Below are positions 46,475 to 56,739 of a stretch of 64,000 bases of DNA, one piece after another (position 1 is the first letter of the stretch; every line of letters begins with the position of its first letter). The notes beneath the pieces are model-generated. The model was not told the DNA's origin. It was given only the letters and a program-made list of their open reading frames with translations, and searched no databases. The position numbers and the translations under genes are program-made. Source of the DNA: Hemerocallis citrina (Eukaryota; Streptophyta; Magnoliopsida; Asparagales; Asphodelaceae); contig CM030365.1 of assembly GCA_017893485.1 (NCBI GenBank), positions 48,915,712 to 48,979,711 on the forward strand, in the 5' to 3' direction.

Positions 46475-47147
46475 TGACTTCAATGAGTAGTACAAAATTA
46501 CAAGGAAATCACATTAGGGTTGACATGAGAGTGTGAGTGTCAGTTTGGAGTCATGAATGATGTAGTTATTGAACTTGCATTCATGATACCCTCCTCGTAT
46601 ATATTGATGTGATATTGTCTGCGAGCATGTTTTCCATTGGCATCACGAGTGTTATGGTTGGTTTGAACCTACATTCATGATACCTTATACGTAGACTAAG
46701 TTTTTCTTTTTATTTTCTTCGTGCATTTTCCTTATGGTACTTTTCATGTTTAACATTTAATGTTTTTCTAAAAAATATTTTCTTATACTATTAATTCACT
46801 TTGATATTTATTATTTTATTTACAACCCTTAGTCTTAATCTTTTAAGTTTGACTTACTCGTCGCCTTTCATGATGTTTTATCCTCCTTACTTTTATGCAC
46901 TTTTACATTACTTATTTATTTTGCTATTATCTTACGTATTCTATTAAGTTTTGAATTACTACTTATTAAATTATTATTAAGACTATCATTTTCCTCTGTT
47001 ATTATTTCTATTAGATTTTTGAACTTTGATTTTTGTATGTTTACATTCACTTTGCACCACTTTGATTTCACGATGCTATATTTTTCTATTATTTTATGTT
47101 GCCTTAATTATTTCAGTATATTTTAACGTGACTGTAATATATATATA

Positions 47148-47328
47148 TCTAATATTATAATGGGGGAAGGTCTTAGTGTCATTTGTCATTTTGTCATTCT
47201 ACCAACATGTGCAAGCATGTACATAACTAATATAAAAGAGGTCCCCAGTTCAAATCCTCTTTACGTCAGAGTTTTTATTTTTATTTTTTGAAATTATTAA
47301 AACGTGCATCGCACGTGTAAATTACTAG
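47148..47328 (+). mobile_element. Short non-autonomous Helitron
   Basis: It starts TCTAATATTATAATGGGG and ends with a GC-rich hairpin (ACGTGCATCGCACGT) followed by TGTAAATTACTAG and a T. This is the 5' TC, 3' hairpin and CTRR ending of Helitrons, inserted between A and T within a TA-rich stretch. 181 bp, no coding capacity. Confidence 0.7.
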
Positions 47329-47994
47329 TATATATAGTTATATAAGTGAAATATACCTCTGCACAATAAGATTTTCTTTTATTACTATTTGTTATTACTT
47401 ATTATTTTCTACCTTTTGTTATATTTACTTTTCACTTTTAATAGCTACTTATTAATTTTGTAGCTTTATACTTCTCTAATATATAAATACACTCACTATT
47501 TATATTTTATCTTTATTTCAATTTTTATTTTCTTTACATTCTTGGTTGCTACATATACTTTCCACTGATTTCGATATATATATCTTATATTTCAACATAC
47601 TTACTATACATATCATTTTACACTTATTCAATTACTACAATACTACATATTTTTTTTATATATAATTATTTATGTTTATTATCCTAATTTACTACACTGC
47701 ATGATTATTGTTCTTATTTGTATTTTCAGCTCATGCATATATTTTATACTATTTTTGTCTTAATGTTATAAATCCTTTTCATTACTACTAATTTTATATG
47801 TTTGATATTTAAAATCTACTCTTTTTATCGTTGTAATTTTCTACTTCAGTTTCTCCTCTTACTATCCCAACATTTACATCCATTTTTATATCACAAATTT
47901 CAAAACATAACATCATTAAGCACTCAATATCCAAGTACATATGGAAGATTACATCTTTCCATTTACCATTTTGGTGCAACCTGTTGTCGAGAGG

Positions 47995-48156
47995 GCAAAT
48001 ATACAACTAGACGTCAATGGAGGCAAACTTCAACTGGATGTCAGGGAGGCAAAATCTGCAACCGAATGTCCAGAAGGTAAACTACAACCGGATGTCGTAG
48101 AGCCAATTATGCAACTTGATGCTAAGGAGGCAAGCCTGTAGTTGGACACCAATGAG
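47995..48156 (+). repeat. 27-bp tandem repeats in frame (9-residue units)
   Basis: Six units of exactly 27 bp. Translated in frame from the ATG at 47941 they read as 9-residue units close to GKLQLDVRE; the sixth has a stop. It could be a relic of a repetitive protein or a non-coding minisatellite. Confidence 0.8.
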
Positions 48157-48196
48157 GTGAACCCACACCAAAGAAGATTTCCTACTTTAATAAACC

Positions 48197-48207
48197 CCCC
48201 ACACACA

Positions 48208-48248
<41 letters not shown>
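48197..48248. repeat. (CA)n and (TA)n microsatellite
   Basis: A C/CA-rich run passes into a short TA run next to the MITE. Confidence 0.95.
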
Positions 48249-48420
48249 GGGTAAAAGGGATATGAGCAACTTGCTCATTTAGTAAATGAGCAATTGATTA
48301 TGTGGCATACATGTGATGCATTGGACAACTAACCATTTTAATAATTTTCCAATCACATGTATGCCACATCATCATTTGCTTATTTACTAAATGAGCAAGT
48401 TTCTCATACCCTTTTTCCCC
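48249..48420. mobile_element. 172-bp MITE with long inverted repeats
   Basis: The two halves are near-complementary: the start GGGTAAAAGGGATATGAGCAA pairs with the end TTTCTCATACCCTTTTTCCCC, and both halves contain TTTAGTAAATGAGCAA and the TGTGGCATACATGTGAT words. TA repeats lie on both sides, so a TA duplication is possible; the superfamily is uncertain. Confidence 0.75.
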
Positions 48421-48433
48421 TATATATATATAT

Positions 48434-48908
48434 ATACTAGGTTTGCCTGTTGACACGTGCCTACGGCACGTCTTCGGAACGGTGCGCCTTGTTTGATCAT
48501 ATAAAATAGTTTTGGAGGTTCAGCAAATTAATTGAAGTAGCAAACATATTATATGAGAAACTTTTGGGGATCCAGCAAAAAACATATTATATGATTTTTT
48601 TGATTTTTTTTTATTTTTTAAATTATTTTTAAAGTTTTTAATTTTTTTAATTTTTTAGTTTTTTAATTTTTAATTTTTTTTAATTTTTTTTAAATTTTTA
48701 TTCTCTTAATTTTTTGAATAGAAGAGGAAGGGGGAGAGAGAGAAAAAAATAATTAAATAAATATAGGAGTAGTTTTGGGTGGGGAATTTAAATTTCAGTT
48801 TTGGGGAAAAACTTTTGGGAGGGAAAAATATGTTTTGTGAGGTTAGATTTGGACCTTTAATTTTTGGGGGAATTGAAGGAGAGCCACTTGATAGCTTTCT
48901 TTGTGTTT

Positions 48909-48916
<8 letters not shown>
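48434..48916 (-). mobile_element. Non-autonomous Helitron, reverse orientation
   Basis: On the left, ACTAGGTTTGCCTGTTG followed by the hairpin ACGTGCCTACGGCACGT is a reverse Helitron 3' end. On the right, TGATAGCTTTCTTTGTGTTTTATTATATA is the reverse of a common Helitron 5' end, its terminal TC lost in a TA array. The interior is T-rich without coding capacity. Confidence 0.65.

Positions 48917-48971
<55 letters not shown>
48908..48971. repeat. (TA)n microsatellite
   Basis: About 60 bp of AT dinucleotides at the end of the reverse Helitron. Confidence 0.97.
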
Positions 48972-48972
<1 letters not shown>

Positions 48973-49417
48973 TTACCACTATTCCATTTTTGTACAAGTT
49001 TATACCATTTTATAATGTTTAAAAACTTAGTTTATACTATCTTAATTTTTCACAATACAGATATACTTATATATGCATTTAATTAATTACCTTACTATTT
49101 ATATTTGCTTCTACGTCTATAATATATGTGTTATTATTATTTTATTTATTTTTTAATCTATGTTACTGGTTACTATTAATTATTTTATTACTTTGTATTT
49201 TTATACAATTCCATTTTTATATTTTATTGCTAACCTATCTTCGATTTGGTTGCTACTCGTATAATATGATTTTTATTATTTACACTTTCATTTACTATCT
49301 ACATTTTATTTCTATCCCAATTAATATTATGTTTCAATTATATATTGCTACTTTTATTATTATTTTATTTTGTTTCTCCAATTGCTTATAACATTCGTAT
49401 TATAGTATTGTTTGTTT

Positions 49418-50090
49418 TGATATATCGGATAGAGCCAACAGGCTCCAGCCATCAAAAAATATATAAATCAATAATAATGTAAATTACAGACACATCATCA
49501 GATGTTTTACAAGAAGTAAAACAGACAAAATAAACAACAAATAGGAAAAGAGAAAGAAAATTACAAACTAATAAACCCAAAGAAAGCTGAAAAGCTCGCC
49601 CAAAAGTAAACTTCGAAACATCAGATGAAAACCACCGAACAGGGAGACGAAGCGATCAGCCCGAAAAACAATGCACGAAAAGGCGCCAACACACCCTCCC
49701 TCACCCACATATGGAAAGGAAACAAGAGACAGCGTCGGGAAAATACGAAGGCAAAAAAATCATCCCCCCCCCCCGCGCGCGAAAAAGCCAACTACTCGAG
49801 GAGCCCAAGAGAGACAAAAGCGGCACCCAAAGAAATCGCCAGGCTGCCATCGCGAAATCTCAACTGTGCACAAACTAAGGAGCTGACACAGAATAAGCTT
49901 TCCTAGCAAGAAGACGCACACTCACACGAATCTGCACATTATTACCGACTTTCTTAATGTATTTCCGCTTAACGGGGAGAGGGACCACCTTCACCACTGT
50001 GGACGAAAAAGCTGCAGGGTCAAACAATTGCGCTTCGTCTGTGTTGGGGCACGAAGGGGAAAAATGAACACTGGAGGCAACCGACTTTCT
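49418..50090 (-). mobile_element. 5'-truncated LINE-like retro-insertion
   Basis: It is bounded by an exact 20-bp direct repeat (TATTATAGTATTGTTTGTTT at 49398-49417 and 50091-50110), far longer than any DNA transposon duplication and typical of target-primed reverse transcription. It is GC-richer than its surroundings. Read leftward, a frame from about 50060 ends VSVRLLARKAYSVSAP with a stop near 49879; about 460 bp of 3' untranslated-like sequence follow, ending GGCTCTATCCGATATATCA. A plant L1-type LINE tail is most likely; a processed host transcript cannot be excluded. The plus-strand ORFs here are shadows. Confidence 0.65.
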
Positions 50091-50110
50091 TATTATAGTA
50101 TTGTTTGTTT

Positions 50111-51207
50111 CATCATATATTTTACGTGTATGTACGTGTATAATTTTGTATGTTGGCTTTCTTGCTATACTTGATAACTTATAAATATTTTAATCACTAT
50201 TTTATGTATTTAATTTTGAATCGTATATATAGTTATTATATTTACCTTAGGATTTTTTTTCGTGATATTAATTTGATATGAATAATTATATCTATTTTAT
50301 ATTGTTTGTACATTTAGCTAAAATCTAACACTTACATTTTCAGACTTTTCATAAGACGGTATTCTCTTAAATTGCTACATTGTTTTATCTATTAACATAT
50401 ATTCTTAGTTTACGATTTTAATCATTCATTTTTTTCATTTCCTTTTAGTTAATTTCTCTTCCCTTAAAATTTTCAAAAATTTATTTGCCAGTGCTAACTA
50501 TTTTTCATTTATTATGCTCTTCCAATTATTTATCGGTTTGCTTTGTATATTTATACTTTCCCCTATTTCGTTTTTACTATTTATTTCTTTGTCATAAAAC
50601 AATATCTTTTTTCATCTCAGTAAATTTTTGAGCTACTTAATGATTATTTACGTTTTAGTCTATATTAAAACTTTCTACTGCATTATAATTTGTCTATATA
50701 ATTTCAACGCTTTTATTCTGTGCACTTGCATTTCTCTTCTTTCTTACCTATTTCTGTACTTCTATTTTTGTTTTACTCTTTTCGTACTACTTCCTACTAC
50801 TTTCTTTTGTTTACTGTACTTGTTTGTAAAGCATTTTTTCTACGATTTCTTTACTTCTTGCTAATTATTTTGTTTCCCATTTCTTTCACAATTGATGACT
50901 TAATTTACATTTTCCTTTACTATAATATCTAATACTTCATCAAATATTATTTTTATGATAATATTTTTCAATCTATACTATCTTTATGGTCATGTTTCTT
51001 TTTCTGCTATTTTCTAGTTTTCTTGTTTCATTCTTATTAACTTTGATACTTATAGTTTCCTTATACAAGTTTACTTTGTTATTCACATTACATACTACAT
51101 TTCTTTTCTTGGTATTGATAGTTTTTCTATATACAATAATAATTTTTTCTTTGGTGTGTACAAGATACAACTCTTACCCTGGTAAGTTCTGAAGACAGAA
51201 CTATTCT
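50111..51207 (+). other. AT/pyrimidine-rich interior of the LARD-like element
   Basis: T-rich sequence with many short hydrophobic ORFs of no family; it has the same composition as 46740-47930. No conserved motif is recognised. Confidence 0.6.
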
Positions 51208-51221
51208 AAGGGGAGGTAGAG
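51208..51221 (+). promoter_or_regulatory. Polypurine tract of the LARD-like element
   Basis: AAGGGGAGGTAGAG directly precedes the 3' LTR. Confidence 0.85.
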
Positions 51222-54200
51222 TGTAATACCCAACAAACTTGAGTTATTACAATTTTGCATTGCATGTGTTACATACTTATGTTTTGTACTGTTATGGAAA
51301 GTATTTGTACCGTATTTTAAAATAAATGTTTTCTACGTATTTTGTATTTTGATTCTTATATATATATATATTTTTGTTCTCTCGAATTCGGTTATGTATT
51401 TGAATTTAAATTTTAACTCAAATATTTAATATTCTATTTTTACGTTTATTGCACGTGCTTTCAATACACGTGTCGATTACGTAAATTTTACCGTTACGCA
51501 AAATATCCTTAATATTATCAAAATAAATATTTTTCGTATGTTATATTTCGATTATTTATAAATATTTCCCTGTTAACCAAATCTATTTCGTAATTAAATA
51601 TTTGTTTTTACGTGCAACACACGTGTTTGCAGTGCATGTGTTGGTTCCTAAAATTTTCTTGAGTCATTAATATTTTTCTTCTCATTTTTCTAGTCATAAT
51701 TGTGATTTGTTTTAACTAGATCCATTAGACCTAAATCCACTTTTGTAGCCCACTAAAAATTAATTACAAATTTAAAGTCCATGATTATTTTTGTACTTAA
51801 AAGTACATTTGAAGTCTAGTACACTTGTCATGTGTAACACACACATACATCTAACTTAATATAAATTAATAATAAAATTTGTATGAAGAGTGTGCACACA
51901 CACTGACTACATGTGCACGTGTTTCTTATCATGGCTGAGCATGAGGGAGAGTGGTGTGAGTTATCACATAATATGCATACACCTTGCTTTTTATCTTGTT
52001 ATGCTATCATATATCATGCTTATCTTGTCATGTTATCATGTATAATGCATACACTATGCTGTTGATTCATTATCATATAAAACTTCAAAGTTAACGCCTG
52101 CATATCATACCTACACCATACTATTAATCACTTCAGTTATCATATAAAATTCTTATTTATCATCCACACATCATACCCACACCATGCTATTTTCACATTA
52201 TATTATAACATAAAATTTTCATCCTTTCACCCGCATATCACACATACTCCATACCATCAATTTCATCATATTATCGCATCACATAATCACACAACATACA
52301 CACGCATACATATATCAATATCGACATAGCTCACAAAATCTAAATATTTCAACTCCGAATCATATCAACACACTCCCATACACGTATACTAATTTCTTAC
52401 ACCCCGTAATTTACTCTGTATCATGCTTATGAATTTCTATATTCAATATACTTTACGCATCACACATGGCAAACCATAATTTATAAATTTTCATAGCACA
52501 TCATGGATATACAATTACAGAAATCATACTCACCTGGGGAGACGCGAAGACCGACTGTATAAGCTCTCCGCTATTGCTCCCCGAACTCGCTTCTTTTCCT
52601 ATTATCATATTTTAACACTAATTAGGGATAAAAATATTCAAATCACTCACAAATTACAATTAAAGTCATTCTAATCCCTCACAGGAATTTCATCGAATGT
52701 CTGTCGTGCACATGACACATGCACGTATTTCGATTGTTCCTAACTGGATTTTATGCCCATATAATCTTCTAAAAATTATTCTAAATTATTTTCCATAACA
52801 CACAGGGATTTCTATTATCAATTTACACCAATTACTACTCCTATTATCTTTTAATTTCTAAGCCAACACTCTAATTATTTTTCAATTTAATTTCTACTCT
52901 AAATTGCAAAATCTATTACTTCTACTATAAAGAGAATTGCCTATTTTTCTTACTACACCATTTTACAACTAAAAATTTGCAAATCAAATAATCACATACA
53001 ATTTAAATAAATTCTAACTCACCGCACAATCGATGATTTCAAAAACTAACACCGTAGGGTTGAAGAGCACCCTCCAATTAGCCAAAATCCTAAAATAATT
53101 GAAAATTAATTGAAGATTGGATGGGGTTTCGATTTTGATCAAGGGCGAAATTGGGTTTTGGCCGAAAGGAAAATGGGTGGGGGGGGGGGGGGGGGGGGTG
53201 CTGCGATCTGAATGCAAAGAAGGGGAAAAAGAAAGAAAAAGAAAAATTAACTATAGTCCCCTATTTGACTAAACATTAATTATAGGACCCTCTCAATTCA
53301 TTATTTATATGTTCTTATACTCCTTTTCATAATAAAATCCAACAAAACCCGCTCCACCAAATAAATAAATAGACTAAAGAATATATATACGATAAAATTA
53401 TATATTTATACAATTTCATACATAATAATAATAATAATATTTAATAAAAATAACGAAATACAATAACTATTTTAAAATTATTAAAAACAAATAGATTTAC
53501 ACTTTCTCTTTGAGAAGTAGCCAGTGTGGGCTAGTATTCTCAATGTTTAGGTTTAAGTCCGGTGAAAAATGCTAAACGCTAGGTTTTAATAACTGTAACA
53601 TAAACTTAAGGTCAGACACTAGTTGGAGATATGATGAAATAAGGGCAAACATGAGTTATGGACTCTAGGATGACTCGCGGAGTGAGACAATTCCCATTAT
53701 TCCGGGACGATGGATGAAATAGGCCACAGAATGATCCGCGGAGTGGGATTGATTTCTAGTATTCCGGGGTGAGATCCAATACTTGCTAAGTATCTAAATC
53801 TTGTAGTAGTCATAGTAGTAGGTTGCATGGCGAGGGACTGAACCATATAATGAGGAGTACGTAAGGGCTTGTCCTCGGACCTATGTAGTATGGGATGCAT
53901 AGAATTCGAATAAGTATGCATTTGTGTCATCGTAGTGTAATGTCTACATTAGGCATTAAGTCATATCATACACTGACACGACTAGGATAGTCACTTTTCC
54001 TGTTTGCATTCAAGTTTGTTCTTGCTAAAGTAGAATAATCCTTGTATTATAGCATTGCGTCAGTTGTATGCAACTGACATGCCCACAGTTTCTTAGTTGC
54101 AGGACTGGATTCGGCATGGACTTGAAGTCACTATGATGAGTCGTTACAAGATTGAAGAATTTTAATATTTGTAGATTGTATTGTATTCGTTTAATTCCGC

Positions 54201-54325
54201 TGTGCTGTTGTAAAGAACATGTTGTAAATAAAAAGTTTTAAATACCTTGTAAATTTGTATGAATTTGAAGTAAAAGATATTGTTTGTGCTATGAATTACA
54301 TGTATTTGGAATTCGGGACGTTACA
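51222..54325 (+). repeat. 3' LTR of the LARD-like element, middle replaced
   Basis: 51222-51958 aligns with the first ~735 bp of the 5' LTR and 53503-54325 with its last ~970 bp. The middle, which should hold the TATA, donor site and AT-rich region, is replaced by a fragment in reverse orientation. Confidence 0.88.
51959..53502 (-). mobile_element. Reverse LTR fragment inside the 3' LTR
   Basis: Read leftward it begins TGTAAATCTATTTG and has a leader with a C-run (53180-53199), donor-like GCG|GTGAGTTAGAAT (53022) and AG|GTGAGTATGATTTC (52538). These resemble the LTR at 18353-21986, which also has AG|GTGAGTATGAT. It ends abruptly at 51959, with about 1.5 kb of the original LTR missing. Insertion followed by deletion is the simplest reading. 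Confidence 0.6.
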
Positions 54326-55017
54326 ACTAACCAGGCTCTCTAGCATCACTCACTGTCTACATTAGGGACACAAAAACTTTTAAATGTGAACTCTGTGTCT
54401 TTATATTCTAACATCAATGAGCACAACCAAAATTTGATCTTGTAAATTTTCTCACTTTCTAACAGTATACATATGGTTTCTAGTAATTTCCAGAGAGTAA
54501 CACTATTCGAACTTGTATAATTTGGCATGAAGTTATGTATAAATCAATCTACATTCATTTTGCGTCACCCTAGCATGCAAATTACATCCATAAATAGTCA
54601 CAATCAAGACTTAGAATTTCATACTAGTGAGTTAATCTATATGAGCAAATAATCAATTCAATAATTAGAATTTCTAGAGGAAAACTACGTAGAAATTTCA
54701 AAAGCATGAAATTTAATTAAATTTTATGTAATCCTTGAACATGAACAACACTACATCAATTTCAACAAAATCATGAGAAATTTCTACACACATACATCCA
54801 TTTCATGTCTAATTTTAACCCACATGTACATATCTACAACTAGCATGAACAATTTTATAAAAGTATTAGAAATCTCGGAAACACCCACCTCTTTGATGTG
54901 TTCCTACAATTGAAAATCCTAGCAACAACTCTCCAAGCTTCCTCCCTTCCAAAAGCACTCCAAAATTTGCAATTCTCACCGTAAAAGAAATTGGCCGGGA
55001 TTCTCTTCCCTTCTTCT

Positions 55018-55080
<63 letters not shown>

Positions 55081-55649
55081 TGAGAGGGGAGAGTAGAGGG
55101 GTTTTTATTTACAAAAATAAATAACTACCCATGACTAAAAAAATAACACCCCCCATTTCTCCATCACTTTGCCAAGCCCTTAAACACATTCAAAATTTCC
55201 CTCTTCTAAAAAATCAGGCCGACCAAAATGGGGAGAAAAATACGGGTTCGGGATGGGTTTCATTCTGCATGAATTTCACATTAAAATATTATTAATTATT
55301 ACTAAATTTTATTTACATATACAACCCAAGTTAATATGAATTTAATAAATCTAGTTTAAATTAATCATAATAAGAAAAGTTTTATGCACATTTCATTAAT
55401 TCTACATATACAACAATATAATCAACACGTGCATTAAAAACACGTGTAAAGCACATACCAATAAATATTCATATACATAATAAATTCGAGAGAAAGAACA
55501 AATGACCATAACAATCGAAATATAAAATATGTAAAAATATTTATATTAATAATGTTATGGATATTATACGTAACGGTACAAAATATATGTATGTAACACA
55601 CGTGGAGCAAAATTTGTCATAACTCAATTTTGCGGGGTGTTACAAAGTG

Positions 55650-56690
55650 CATGAGAGGATTGGAAGCTATCACACAGGCAGCCGATCACTTGCAAGAAAG
55701 GTGCTCAACCACGGCTACTATTGGCCGACCCTCCTACAAGATGCTTAGAATCTCGTTAAGAAATGCGGACCATACCAAAGGTTCTTCTCAGTGAAGCATG
55801 TCCCACAGGCTGAGCTCAAATCGCTGGCTAGCCCAGCCCCCTTTGCCATGTGGAGGATGGATCTGGTCGGCCTAGAGCGACAGGTCAAAGGCACTTCCTA
55901 ATCGTGGCCATCGGCTACTATCACGAAGTGGGTCAAAGCAGAACCATTGGCTACTATCACAGAGCATCAACAATTCTTTTGGAAGCATATCGTTTGCCGG
56001 TTCAGGATCCCTCAGATCCTTGTCACCAACAATGGCATCGAGTTCGCTGGAAAAAATTTTCGCTTGAGAATTCAACAAAGGTTCTCCTCAATTTCGCACC
56101 CCCAGTCCAGTGGCCAAGCCGAAAACGTCAACCGTCAGATCCTCGACGGTCTCAAGAAGTGATTGGACCCATCCCCAAAGGGGTTATAGGTCGATAAACT
56201 CCCGAATGTGTTGTGGTCCTATCGAACAACCAAGAGAATACCTACTGGCGAGTCGCCTTTGACCTGACCTTCGGCACCGAAGCTATAATTCCTCTAGAAG
56301 TCGGGATCCCCTCCTTACGGATCATGAGCTTCAACGAAGAATTGAACTCAGACGGCCTCGAGGGCTAACCTTGACCTCCTCGACGAGGTCCGTGAGTTTC
56401 CATCTATTAGAGGGAATGTCTACCAGCAGCGAGTAGAATGATTCTAAAACAAAAGCTTGCGACTAACCAACATCAAAGAGGGGGACCTAGTGCTGCGTAG
56501 ACTCGATATCTCCATGCTGAGCAAAAATGGAAAGCTTGCTCCAAACTGGGAAGGCCCGTATAGGGTCTCCAAAGTGGTATGCCCTGGTACTTACCGACCT
56601 GAAGACCCAGGGGGCAGGGTAGTCAAGAGAACTTAGAGTGCGGAACACTTAATGAAGTTCCATGAGGGCCCATAGTGGTCCATACTTGTA
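55650..56690 (+). pseudogene. Tat pol: integrase
   Basis: The zinc-binding region opens with HERIGSYHTGSRSLARKVL and ...KKCGPYQRF; the second cysteine of the usual CXXC is a tyrosine. The catalytic core follows: WRMDLVGL (first Asp), ATITEHQQFFWKHIVCRFRIPQ, TNNGIEF (the second catalytic Asp is Asn) and GQAENVNRQI (Glu present). RTTKRIPTGESPFDLTFGTEAIIP continues the core. Stops and shifts lie between these blocks, and the C-terminal part is frame-broken. It is inactive on two independent grounds, frame damage and catalytic substitution. Confidence 0.9.
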
Positions 56691-56739
56691 ATGAGACTCA
56701 AGAAGACAGTAAATGTAATAAGCACTTGTGTCTCGGCGA

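Larger units (their letters stand above)
43267..54325 (+). mobile_element. Complete 11-kb non-coding LTR element (LARD-like)
   Basis: Two LTRs (43267-46459 and 51222-54325), an exact ACTAA duplication (43262-43266, 54326-54330), a perfect primer site (46463-46474) and a polypurine tract (51208-51221) define a full-length element. Its 4.8-kb interior has no gag or pol motif; it is AT/pyrimidine-rich and holds later insertions. Very long LTRs with a non-coding interior are the definition of large retrotransposon derivatives, which must use enzymes from other elements. The LTRs are of the same architecture as the solo LTRs around it. Confidence 0.9.
41579..55644 (-). mobile_element. Reverse-oriented solo long LTR, 3.0 kb (split)
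   Basis: TGTAACGCCCCGAATTCC on the left and GCGGGGTGTTACA on the right, with an exact AAGTG duplication (41574-41578, 55645-55649). Only 41579-43266 and 54326-55644 belong to it; the middle is a nested 11-kb element. Read leftward it has an AT/CT-rich core promoter near 55030-55075, a donor AG|GTGGGTGTTTCC at 54888, two tRNA-like modules at 43040-43260, repeats with CCCGGAGTACACCGCC near 42150-42360 and the palindrome at 41833-41852. Confidence 0.9.

Noticed and set aside
50600..51200. Hydrophobic ORFs resembling small membrane proteins
   Set aside because: Any T-rich sequence translates to Phe/Leu/Ile-rich frames; no start context or conservation signal.
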